Assembly: GCA_046538375.1 (NCBI GenBank)
Contig: JBKHJA010000033.1
Span: forward strand, 1-22,940
Length of the DNA stretch: 22,940 nucleotides
Direction of reading: 5' to 3'
Origin: JBKHJA01 sp046538375
GTDB taxonomy: Bacteria; Acidobacteriota; Aminicenantia; Aminicenantales; Aminicenantaceae
The notes below the pieces were generated by a model. The model searched no databases and was not told the DNA's origin. It saw only the letters and a list, made by a program, of their open reading frames with translations. Position numbers and translations under genes: made by a program. Shown one piece after another: positions 8,277-14,888 of the stretch (within the stretch, counting starts at the first letter, position 1; each line of letters starts with the position of its first letter).

Positions 8277-9548
8277 ATGGGCTTCCGGTTTGAATGGAAT
8301 CCCTACGCTGACCAGCCCCACAATGTGGCCCCTCGGCGGGAACGCTTCAAGCATCATCTCCAGCACGCAGGAGCCTATGTGGACCTGGCTCTCTCCAACC
8401 TCCGTAAAGCCGCGCCTGTGTTAGCTCTGTACCGCCGGTATCGGAAAAAGATGTACAAACAGCCGGTGGCCGTAGACAGTCCTTTTGCCCTCTCTGTCTC
8501 TCCCGCAGAGGGAAGGGATGAACAGGTGGTGGGGCTTTTGAGGGAGATGAATATTCAAAAAACACTGGTCCGCATCCCCTCCTGGCAGATGAGGGGGCTG
8601 GACCGGCTGGAGAAAATTATCAGCCTCCTCCACTCCGAAGAAAGGGAAATCACCGCGGCTCTGCTCCAGAACAGAGAAGACATCCTTTATCCCCGCCGCT
8701 GGCAGCATTTTGTGGAGGAGGTGTTTTCCCGGTTTAAGAGGTTTTGTTCTTTTTTTGAGATCGGACATGCCTGGAACCGGACCAAATGGGGAATTTGGGA
8801 CCATCAGGAGTATCTCACTCTTGCCCGCCCGGCCCTCTCTCTGGCTGAAAAATACGAAGTAAAACTGGTGGGGCCGGCGGTTATTGATTTTGAATTTCAT
8901 GTGTATCCCCCGGTCCTCAAGAATATTCCGTTTGATAAGGTCAGTTCTCTCCTGTATGTGGACAGGGTGGGAGCTCCAGAGCGCAGACAGTTCGGCTGGG
9001 ACACCTCCCGGAAATTGGCGCTTTTGAAGGCGGTGGTGGATGGGGGTGCGGGCAAAGAACAGGATTTGTGGATCACAGAGGTCAACTGGCCGCTGAGAGG
9101 TACCGGAAAATACTCCCCTGCCTCTGGAAAACCCAATGTCTCTGAGGAAGAGCAGGCTGATTATCTGGTTCGCTATTATCTTTTCTGTGCGGCCAGCGGC
9201 CTGGTGGAGAGGATCTACTGGTGGCAGCTGGTGGCTCCCGGATACGGGCTTGTGGACAGCCGACAGAAAGACTGGCGGCGAAGGCCAGGTTTCTCCGCCA
9301 TGAAGAACATGGTCTCTCAACTTGAAGGGAGCACCTTTCTTAAAAAAATCCCCCATCCTGGTGGCGAGTTTTTTGCCTTCCGCAAACAGGAGAAGGATTT
9401 TTTGGTGTGCTGGACCAGCGGGGAGCCCTTTTATCATGATTTAGGGAGAGAAGTGGCTCAGGTGATAAGCCGAGACGGCGAGGAGGTCTCTTTCACCGGA
9501 AGCATGCTGAGAATCGAACCCAGCCCCAAATACGTGTTTCTTGAATGA
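8277..9548 (+). CDS. TIM-barrel glycoside hydrolase-like protein, acid/base Glu apparently missing
   Basis: A 423-aa protein without a signal peptide that reads like a clan GH-A (GH39/GH5-like) barrel. LLREMNIQKTLVRIPSW near 82-98 fits an early barrel strand. LWITEVNWPLRG contains a Glu (E268) where a retaining glycosidase nucleophile is expected. At the position usually reading EIxNEPN, the sequence is EIGHAWNR (161-168), so the acid/base Glu is replaced by Ala165. It follows the kinase with a 1-nt gap, and AAGGA lies about 10 nt before the ATG, so it belongs to the GT4-kinase unit. Possibly a glycan-binding or altered hydrolase/transferase acting on LPS core. Fold assignment is by motif only and was not searched. 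Confidence 0.65.
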   Translation: MGFRFEWNPYADQPHNVAPRRERFKHHLQHAGAYVDLALSNLRKAAPVLALYRRYRKKMYKQPVAVDSPFALSVSPAEGRDEQVVGLLREMNIQKTLVRIPSWQMRGLDRLEKIISLLHSEEREITAALLQNREDILYPRRWQHFVEEVFSRFKRFCSFFEIGHAWNRTKWGIWDHQEYLTLARPALSLAEKYEVKLVGPAVIDFEFHVYPPVLKNIPFDKVSSLLYVDRVGAPERRQFGWDTSRKLALLKAVVDGGAGKEQDLWITEVNWPLRGTGKYSPASGKPNVSEEEQADYLVRYYLFCAASGLVERIYWWQLVAPGYGLVDSRQKDWRRRPGFSAMKNMVSQLEGSTFLKKIPHPGGEFFAFRKQEKDFLVCWTSGEPFYHDLGREVAQVISRDGEEVSFTGSMLRIEPSPKYVFLE

Positions 9549-9594
9549 ATGAAACAGGCTTAAACCAGCTCCTTGGGCGTTGACTTTTATTTTA

Positions 9595-9828
9595 AAGGAG
9601 GATGCAATCATTTCTATTTCCCTGATAGAGAGTGAGGGTGGAGGGTCGTCAGCACGCTTATTTTCCCCAGCGAGGAAAATAAGCTCCCGTTCGGACTTCG
9701 CTCTTCTCTCCTACGGAGAGAAACCGTGCCCGCTCAGTCCTCACAGGGGCTTCCTCACCCTCCACCCTCACTCTTTTCAAACAGTATATATATAATCAAC
9801 ACGGGTTTAAAAATGCTTCCAAGGAGGA
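9595..9828. repeat. structured intergenic repeat, copy 1 (element 9604-9820 plus flanking 8-bp direct repeats)
   Basis: The core (9629-9774) is closed by an 18-bp stem: GAGTGAGGGTGGAGGGT at 9630-9646 pairs with 9757-9773, plus A9629-T9774. Inside are hairpins 9656-9684 (11-bp stem, 7-nt loop CCAGCGA), 9704-9722 (8-bp stem, loop TAC) and 9736-9751 (5-bp stem). Outside the core are a 17-nt left arm and a 38-nt right arm ending in imperfect inverted termini GCAATCAT (9604-9611) and ATGCTTCC (9813-9820). The octamer AAGGAGGA occurs at 9595-9602 and 9821-9828, like a target duplication. The core is about 90% identical to copy 2. It encodes no convincing protein and fills most of the 300-nt gap 9549-9848. 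Confidence 0.85.
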
Positions 9829-9848
9829 GTGAGGAGAAAAGGAAAAGG

Positions 9849-10502
9849 ATGAAAAAAGGGGGAAAAGAGATAGTTTCCTTTGTTGAGCATGAGGTCCAGG
9901 ACTACGAGAGAAAAAGATACCGGGGATTGGATCAGAGGCTGGTGGACAGAAGAGAAAAAGAGATACTCAGGAAAATTCTTGATAAAATAAGCGGTGATTC
10001 AGCTCGAGTTTTGGACCTTCCCTCAGGATACGGCCGGTTTTCGGGCCTGTTTTTAGAAAAGGGAATACCCCTGGTGAGCAGCGACCTCTCTTTTCATATG
10101 GTGAAGCGGGCCGTAGAAAGGAGCCCGGAAGAGACCTTTCATGCTGGGGTTGTTTCAGATGCCAAGAAAGTCCTGCCTTTCCAGAGCCGGGCTTTCACCC
10201 TTCTTGTGTCCATGCGTTTTTTTCATCATGTACATCGAAAAAAGGAACGCCAGTTTATCCTCCAGCAGTTTTCAGATGTAAGCTCACGCTGGGTGGTCCT
10301 TTCTTTCTACAAGAAAAACCTTTTTCATACTGTTCAAAGGAGAATAAGAAGAAAGGTCAAGAAAAGCCAGGCCCGGATCAGCATGATCGCCAGAAGTGAT
10401 TTTCAGGAAGAGGCGGAAAAGGCGGGCTTAAAGACGGTCCAGATTTTTCCCCTGTTCAGGGCTGTGCATGCCCACCATATCGCGCTTTTGGAGAAGATCT
10501 AA
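9849..10502 (+). CDS. class I SAM-dependent methyltransferase
   Basis: A 217-aa Rossmann-fold methyltransferase. Motif I is VLDLPSGYGRFSGLFLEKG (Pro replaces the usual first Gly of GxGxG), followed by the acidic strand end VSSDLSFHMV and by LVSMRFFHHV in the motif IV/V region, as in methyltransferase type 11 proteins. The substrate is unknown. The frame is open upstream to 9726, but that part lies in the repeat element. The ATG at 9849 was chosen because AAGGA sits 5 nt upstream; 9813 is the alternative. The stop TAA shares two bases with the stop of the convergent beta-barrel gene. It may modify a glycan or lipid of the neighbouring envelope island, but gene order alone does not show this. 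Confidence 0.8.
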   Translation: MKKGGKEIVSFVEHEVQDYERKRYRGLDQRLVDRREKEILRKILDKISGDSARVLDLPSGYGRFSGLFLEKGIPLVSSDLSFHMVKRAVERSPEETFHAGVVSDAKKVLPFQSRAFTLLVSMRFFHHVHRKKERQFILQQFSDVSSRWVVLSFYKKNLFHTVQRRIRRKVKKSQARISMIARSDFQEEAEKAGLKTVQIFPLFRAVHAHHIALLEKI

Positions 10503-11665
10503 AATCTGATTTTGAGCCCCAGCTTCAGGCTTAATCCCGAAAAATCCACCACCGCATCCTTGACATCTGAGACATCAGGTTCTGAAGGCTTGTTCTCCCG
10601 GATAAACAAAAGGGGATAGGCCTGGGTGCCGGAGATATTTCCCTGGTAGAAGTACAGCCTTCCCTTTTCTGTGGATTCAACACCGTCAGAGTCTTTTAAC
10701 AGGTTTTCCCCCTTGAATCCTGTGAGACGGGCATACCGGCCGGCGGCCTCAGCCACCAGGCTCAACGGGGAAAAAAGTTTCAGCTCCAGTCCCAGTGCGG
10801 CCAGAAATCCGATATCCTGGGTGCTGGCCTCCCCCTGCCATTCCTGCCAGTCATCTTCTCTTTCCCATCTATAAAAATAAGTACACTTGGCAAAATAATA
10901 TTCCATCCCCCCTTTGAAATAGAAATAACGGAGAGGAAAGAAGGAAATAAAGATTCTCAGGGGAACAGCCCGGATCTGGGGTCGGGTGGTGAAGGTATCC
11001 GTGGCGGGGGCCTTCTCAAATATCACCTGGCTTTCCTTTTGGCTGAAAAAGTAGTCCAGGCCAATCCCCATGGAGAAATTTGAAGTCAGCGGAAAACTCA
11101 GTTCTCCGCCGTAGATATAGCTCAGATGAGCCGGTTTGACTTCCCCTTCTCCTTCCACGCTAGACAGGTCGCTGTAAAAATCGGCCAGGCCTTGAGCGCC
11201 CTTGTTCAAATCCCCCCCCGCCACATAGTTTCCTCCTCCCAACAGCAAAAGATCAAACGAATGCCGGGGCATTCTGAAAGAGGGAGGGAGCCGGGGGGGA
11301 GCCTGGATTTGAGGAGGCTCTTCTCTTGGTGGTTCTTCCTCTGGTTCTTCTGTTTTCACTGTTTCTTTTCTGGGAGAAGGAATCACCTTCACCAGGCTTT
11401 GGTGGACATAGCCCGTGGTCACTAGTTCCTGGTCTGTTTTTATGTTGACTCTGTACCAATCCCCTTGTTTTCCCTCTGACTCCAGGACTGTCCCTTTGGG
11501 GACCTGCTGGATGATTATGCTGCCGATGTCGGGTTTCAGCCGGATGTTGGCCTGTTCTGTGACCACCCGGAGTTTAACGGCTTGATTTTGAGCCAAAAGG
11601 ATTGACGGAAGAAGGAAGATCAAGACAGGGAAAAGGAAAAAGATTTTCTTTTTAAAGACGGTCAT
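10499..11665 (-). CDS. SH3b-domain protein with putative outer-membrane beta-barrel
   Basis: A 388-aa exported protein. The signal peptide is MTVFKKKIFFLFPVLIFLLP and beyond, with likely cleavage after LLA (about residue 25). A bacterial SH3 domain follows (about 28-95: VTEQANIRLKPDIGS, GTVLESEGKQGDWYRV, GYVHQSLV). Next is a Pro/Glu-rich linker (about 100-135), then roughly 250 residues of alternating aromatic/Gly-rich strands such as MGIGLDYFF and YFKGGMEYYF, ending in LKLGLKIRF. The terminal Phe is the classical signal of an outer-membrane barrel. SH3b domains often bind peptidoglycan, so the protein may tether wall and outer membrane (inference). The frame is open to 11743, but the promoter at 11694-11722 lies inside that extension, so the ATG at 11665 is right. 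Confidence 0.78.
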   Translation of the reverse strand: MTVFKKKIFFLFPVLIFLLPSILLAQNQAVKLRVVTEQANIRLKPDIGSIIIQQVPKGTVLESEGKQGDWYRVNIKTDQELVTTGYVHQSLVKVIPSPRKETVKTEEPEEEPPREEPPQIQAPPRLPPSFRMPRHSFDLLLLGGGNYVAGGDLNKGAQGLADFYSDLSSVEGEGEVKPAHLSYIYGGELSFPLTSNFSMGIGLDYFFSQKESQVIFEKAPATDTFTTRPQIRAVPLRIFISFFPLRYFYFKGGMEYYFAKCTYFYRWEREDDWQEWQGEASTQDIGFLAALGLELKLFSPLSLVAEAAGRYARLTGFKGENLLKDSDGVESTEKGRLYFYQGNISGTQAYPLLFIRENKPSEPDVSDVKDAVVDFSGLSLKLGLKIRF

Positions 11666-11693
11666 AGACCCAGTTCCGAATTTTCTCGCCCAA

Positions 11694-11722
11694 ATTATAG
11701 AAAAGGCAAAATAGGGTGTCAA
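11694..11722 (-). promoter_or_regulatory. consensus sigma-70 promoter of the SH3b/beta-barrel gene
   Basis: Minus strand carries perfect TTGACA (11717-11722), a 17-bp spacer and perfect TATAAT (11694-11699). Transcription would begin about 11687, a leader of about 22 nt with no obvious Shine-Dalgarno. It is the strongest promoter match in the window and fixes the gene start at 11665. Confidence 0.85.
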
Positions 11723-11743
11723 GCCAGGCTGCAGCATATGCAC

Positions 11744-11773
11744 TTGCTTCTGCTTCGAAAAAAGTGTTAATAT
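11744..11773 (+). promoter_or_regulatory. probable sigma-70 promoter of the DUF1573-yggT-yggU unit
   Basis: TTGCTT (11744-11749), 18-bp spacer ending in an extended -10 TGT, and TAATAT (11768-11773). It is divergent from the promoter at 11694-11722. The leader contains AAGGAGG (11787-11793) ahead of the ATG at 11799. Confidence 0.55.
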
Positions 11774-11798
11774 GGATTAAAATTTCAAGGAGGAAGCC

Positions 11799-12575
11799 AT
11801 GAGAAGGCCGTGGAAGAAAAAAGGAGTCACCTGCCTGGTCATGTTGTTCCTGGGTTTATCAGCTTGCCTTCTCAGCCAAGAGAACGGGCCGAGAATAAAA
11901 TTTAAGGAAGATTCCTGGGATTTCGGCAGGATAAAGCAGGGGGAGGAGGTGACCCATGTTTTTTCCTTCTCCAACCAGGGAGATGCCCCTCTTGTCATCA
12001 ACCGGGTGAAAACCTCATGCGGCTGCACCGCAGCCCTGGTCTCTTCGAAAAAGATAGAGCCCCAGCAAAAAGGAGAATTAGAGGTCACCTTCAACAGCCG
12101 CGGGTATGAAGGCCAGGTCAGCAAATATATCTATGTGGAGACCAACGATCCTGTCAAGCCGCGGACACAGCTCACCGTTTCCGCCAGAATAGATGTCCCT
12201 CCCCGGCCCAGAATCGACCTTGACAGCTACAGCATCGATGTGGGCTTGATCCTGGAAGGAGAAGAGATCCAGGCTCGAACAAAAATCAGAAACAGAGGCG
12301 AACTGGAATTGAGAGTGGAGTGTTCTCATAGAAATGCCCAATTCTACGAAAAGGAGAAGGAAGTTTCCTTTCCCCTTAAAATTTCTGCCGGCCATGAGAA
12401 GGAAGTGGAGATAAGAATACCGCCTCCACAGAAAAGCGGACTGATCAGAGAATATGTTTTGGTGAAATCCAATGACCCCCGGCGGGAAACCCTCTCCCTG
12501 TATTTGAGCGGTTATATCATCACCAGAGCACAGCTCAAACAGCTTTTTGACAAGTACAGGGATATTCTGGATTAA
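11799..12575 (+). CDS. DUF1573 lipoprotein, immunoglobulin-like
   Basis: A 258-aa exported protein. The basic N-terminus and hydrophobic run end in LSAC with Cys23, a good lipobox, so it is probably a lipoprotein. The DUF1573 signature is clear: WDFGRIKQGEEVTHVFSFSNQGDAPLVI followed by VKTSCGCTAA, then a beta-rich stretch VSKYIYVETNDP. A second similar Ig-like repeat fills about 130-240 (IDVGLILEGEE, RIRNRGELEL-type strand, LVKSNDPRRETLSLYLSGYI). The function of DUF1573 proteins is not established; they are ASPM/SPD-2/Hydin-like folds on the cell surface or in the periplasm. A strong AAGGAGG lies 5 nt before the ATG. It is first in a run with YggT and YggU. Confidence 0.85.
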   Translation: MRRPWKKKGVTCLVMLFLGLSACLLSQENGPRIKFKEDSWDFGRIKQGEEVTHVFSFSNQGDAPLVINRVKTSCGCTAALVSSKKIEPQQKGELEVTFNSRGYEGQVSKYIYVETNDPVKPRTQLTVSARIDVPPRPRIDLDSYSIDVGLILEGEEIQARTKIRNRGELELRVECSHRNAQFYEKEKEVSFPLKISAGHEKEVEIRIPPPQKSGLIREYVLVKSNDPRRETLSLYLSGYIITRAQLKQLFDKYRDILD

Positions 12576-12616
12576 GTCAATTTCTGGATGGATCAGGTGA
12601 TGAACGGTAAAAAGTC

Positions 12617-12940
12617 ATGATTCTGTTTGCCAATTTTTTAAATGCCTTTGCCAAGATCGTCCACATCATACTGATGATTTACATCTGGATTGTGATCTTC
12701 CGGGCCATTCTCTCCTGGATCAATATTCCCTCCCTGTATCAGGTTAAAGTGATTCTTTATTACCTGACAGAACCGGTGCTGAGGCCTTTCCGGCGGATCA
12801 TTCCTCCTTATAAGCTGGGAGGGATCGATATCAGTCCGATTCTGGTGATCCTGGTGATCATGTTTGTAGACTCTTTTCTGGTAAAATCCCTGTCTCTGTA
12901 TGCAGGGCAGTTGTTGAGGGAACAGCCGTTTCGCTTTTAA
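12617..12940 (+). CDS. YggT family membrane protein
   Basis: A 107-aa protein with two or more transmembrane segments (about 8-30 and 70-92) and the family motif ILSWINIPSLYQVKVILYYLTEPVLRPFRRIIPP. GGIDISPILVILVI is the other conserved YggT element. YggT proteins sit in the inner membrane; links to osmotic or ion stress and to SepF-type division functions have been proposed for relatives, without a settled mechanism. It is followed 18 nt later by a YggU/DUF167 gene, the same order as yggT-yggU in enterobacteria, which supports both calls. The ribosome site is weak. Confidence 0.9.
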   Translation: MILFANFLNAFAKIVHIILMIYIWIVIFRAILSWINIPSLYQVKVILYYLTEPVLRPFRRIIPPYKLGGIDISPILVILVIMFVDSFLVKSLSLYAGQLLREQPFRF

Positions 12941-12958
12941 TTTTTTTAAGGAGCTGGG

Positions 12959-13204
12959 TTGAGCAGGAAAAGGCAGATTTTTCTTTCCGTTAAAGTTAAA
13001 CCAGGAGCATCAAGGGCCGATGTACAGGAAACCGGCCCCGGGGAATACAAGGTGAGCGTCACCGCCCCTCCCATCAGAGGCAGAGCCAACAAAGAAGTCA
13101 TTCAAATCCTGGCCTCCCACCTCGGGATTTCTCCTTCCCGGATCAAAATTTTGAGAGGACAGAAATCTCGCCTGAAAAGAGTAGCTGTAGAGACAAAAGC
13201 ATAA
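12959..13204 (+). CDS. DUF167/YggU family protein
   Basis: An 81-aa cytoplasmic protein with the DUF167 pattern: LSVKVKPGASR at the start, YKVSVTAPPIRGRANKEVIQILA in the middle and ILRGQKSRLKRVAV at the end. The fold is known from structural genomics, but the biochemical role is not established. The start is a TTG at 12959 with AAGGAG 5 nt upstream; no ATG gives the full domain. It lies 18 nt after yggT. Confidence 0.9.
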   Translation: MSRKRQIFLSVKVKPGASRADVQETGPGEYKVSVTAPPIRGRANKEVIQILASHLGISPSRIKILRGQKSRLKRVAVETKA

Positions 13205-13267
13205 CATTTTTTTTAGAGATTATGTTTCTTTCAAGGGTTTAGAGATGCTTAAAGGATTGCCGGGAGA

Positions 13268-14578
13268 ATGGATATTTACAACGGGGTGAGTTTTGCCGGA
13301 ATTTTCGTGCTGGCGGGATTTGCCTGGCTGTGTTCCTCGAACAAAAGAGTTGTCAACTGGCGGGTTATCTTCTGGGGAATCATTCTTCAGCTCCTGTTCG
13401 CCGTTTTCATCTTCGTGGTGCCAGCAGGAACACAGTTTTTCCTGGTGGTGAACAGGATCGTGGTGGTGGTTCTGGACAGTGCCACCGCCGGAACAAAATT
13501 TCTTTTTGGCCGGTTGGCCCTCCCTCCGGGCACCACCAATGAAGCCGGTGAAACTTCCCTTGGCTATTTTCTGGCTTTTCAGGCCCTCCCCACCATCATC
13601 TTTTTCGCCGCTCTGGTGGGAGCCCTGTATTATCTGAGAGTGATGCCTCTGCTGATCAGAGGTTTTGCCTTCGTTTTTACCAAGCTGATGAGGATTTCAG
13701 GGGCAGAGTCGCTTTGTGCCTCCAGCAATATTTTTGTGGGCATCGAGTCTTCCCTGGTGGTCAAACCCCATCTTCAGGAGATGACCAGATCAGAGCTGGC
13801 CACCATCCTTTCTGCAGGAATGGGAACCATCGCTTCCACTGTGCTGGCCCTTTATGTCTTTTTCCTCCAGGGCGAGCTTCCCACCATTGCCGGCCACCTG
13901 GTCTCAGCCTCCTTTCTATCCGCTCCCGCCGCCGTGATCATGGCCAAGCTGATCGTCCCTGAGACAGAGGTGCCCAGAACCCTGGGAGTGAGCGTCAAGC
14001 CTCACTATGAGCGGGAAGATAATCTGATCATGGCCATCACCAACGGAGCCTACAGCGGCCTCCGTCTCCTGGGTGGAATCATCACTCTTCTTCTGGCCTT
14101 TCTGGGGTTTGTGGCTCTCCTGGACCTTGTTCTGGGATGGGTTGGCGGATATCTCAACACCTGGCTGGGGATGAGCTTCCAGTGGTCGTTGAAATCAATC
14201 CTGGGCTATGTTTTCTATCCCTTCACCGTGGTTTTAGGCGTTCCCCCGGCTGATGCTATGGAGATAGCTAAGGTTATCGGAGAGAGGACGGTGGCCACAG
14301 AACTTGTCTCCTACCAGAAACTCTCGCAGCTCATCGCTGAAGGAAAGCTTCTCCATCCCCGCTCGGCTGTGATCGCTTCCTATGCCCTCTGCGGCTTTGC
14401 CCACATCGCTTCCCTGGCCATTTTTGTGGGCGGTATCGGAGCTCTGGCTCCCCAGCGGATGAAAGACCTTTCCCGGTTGGGCTTCCGGGCGCTTCTGGCA
14501 GCCACTCTGGCCTGTCTGATGACCGGAGCAGTGGCCGGGATCTTTGTGACCAAAGGCTCAATCCTTCTGGGAGGCTGA
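13268..14578 (+). CDS. concentrative nucleoside transporter (NupC/CNT family)
   Basis: A 436-aa inner-membrane permease that imports nucleosides with Na+ or H+. The family motifs are well preserved: SLCASSNIFVGIESSLVVKPHLQEMTRSEL corresponds to the CNT G-x-x-E-S-x-x-x-x-K-P region, GMGTIASTVLALY follows, and KVIGERTVATELVSYQKL is the divergent equivalent of GxKxxxNEFVAY. The last hydrophobic blocks end GGIGALAPQRMKDLSRLG, a typical CNT finish. About eight to ten hydrophobic segments are present. The ATG at 13268 has GGGAG close by and a better-spaced AAAGGA further up. The 63-nt gap to YggU carries no clear promoter, so it may be co-transcribed. Together with PurF it gives the cell both salvage and de novo purine input. 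Confidence 0.9.
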   Translation: MDIYNGVSFAGIFVLAGFAWLCSSNKRVVNWRVIFWGIILQLLFAVFIFVVPAGTQFFLVVNRIVVVVLDSATAGTKFLFGRLALPPGTTNEAGETSLGYFLAFQALPTIIFFAALVGALYYLRVMPLLIRGFAFVFTKLMRISGAESLCASSNIFVGIESSLVVKPHLQEMTRSELATILSAGMGTIASTVLALYVFFLQGELPTIAGHLVSASFLSAPAAVIMAKLIVPETEVPRTLGVSVKPHYEREDNLIMAITNGAYSGLRLLGGIITLLLAFLGFVALLDLVLGWVGGYLNTWLGMSFQWSLKSILGYVFYPFTVVLGVPPADAMEIAKVIGERTVATELVSYQKLSQLIAEGKLLHPRSAVIASYALCGFAHIASLAIFVGGIGALAPQRMKDLSRLGFRALLAATLACLMTGAVAGIFVTKGSILLGG

Positions 14579-14601
14579 ACAAAGGTGCTTGCCTAGAGGC
14601 T

Positions 14602-14815
14602 GCAGCATTTCCAAAACCGTGATGATTATAAATACTGAATGTAAGGGGTGAGGGTGGGGGGTCGTCAGCACGCTAATTTTCCCCAGCGAGGAAAATTAGC
14701 TCCCATTCGGACTTCGCTCTCCTCTCCTTCGGAGAGGAACCATGCCCCCTCAGTCCTCATAGGGACTTCCTCACCCCCCACCCTCACCCTATAACACGGA
14801 AATACGGATGCTTGC
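14602..14815. repeat. structured intergenic repeat, copy 2
   Basis: The core (14646-14789) is closed by a perfect 17-bp stem: GGTGAGGGTGGGGGGT at 14647-14662 pairs with 14773-14788, plus G14646-C14789. Internal hairpins are 14672-14700 (11-bp stem, loop CCAGCGA), 14720-14738 (8-bp stem, loop TTC) and AGTCC/GGACT around 14751-14766. The left arm is 37 nt and the right arm 18 nt, the reverse of copy 1, although the cores share orientation. Ends are GCAGCAT (14602-14608) and ATGCTTGC (14808-14815). The differing stem positions are compensated. No flanking duplication was found. It occupies most of the 310-nt gap between the transporter and the stress-protein gene. Confidence 0.85.
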
Positions 14816-14818
14816 GGG

Positions 14819-14846
14819 TTGTGTTTTTCTTTTTTCCTGTTAAAAT
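14819..14846 (+). promoter_or_regulatory. probable promoter of the universal stress protein gene
   Basis: TTGTGT (14819-14824), 16-bp pyrimidine-rich spacer, TAAAAT (14841-14846), just downstream of repeat copy 2. The leader then carries AGGAGAG before the ATG at 14889. The layout, ATGCTT then TGTGTT, a T-rich spacer and TAAAATAA, is shared with the region before the sensor gene at 22318. Confidence 0.5.
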
Positions 14847-14888
14847 AAACGGTGCATCCGCAGGTCAATTCAATACCAGGAGAGAAAG

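Noticed and set aside
8421..9437. Long minus-strand open frame (338 codons) opposite the barrel gene
   Set aside because: It is fully antisense to a gene with recognisable motifs and good coupling, and its own translation shows no family motif.
9629..9780. Repeat core as an intrinsic terminator
   Set aside because: Copy 1 is followed by TTTT, but copy 2 is not followed by a T-run on either strand, and the multi-hairpin layout is not terminator-like.
9726..9848. N-terminal extension of the methyltransferase
   Set aside because: The extension translates repeat-element sequence; the ATG at 9849 has a properly spaced AAGGA and gives a normal-length enzyme.
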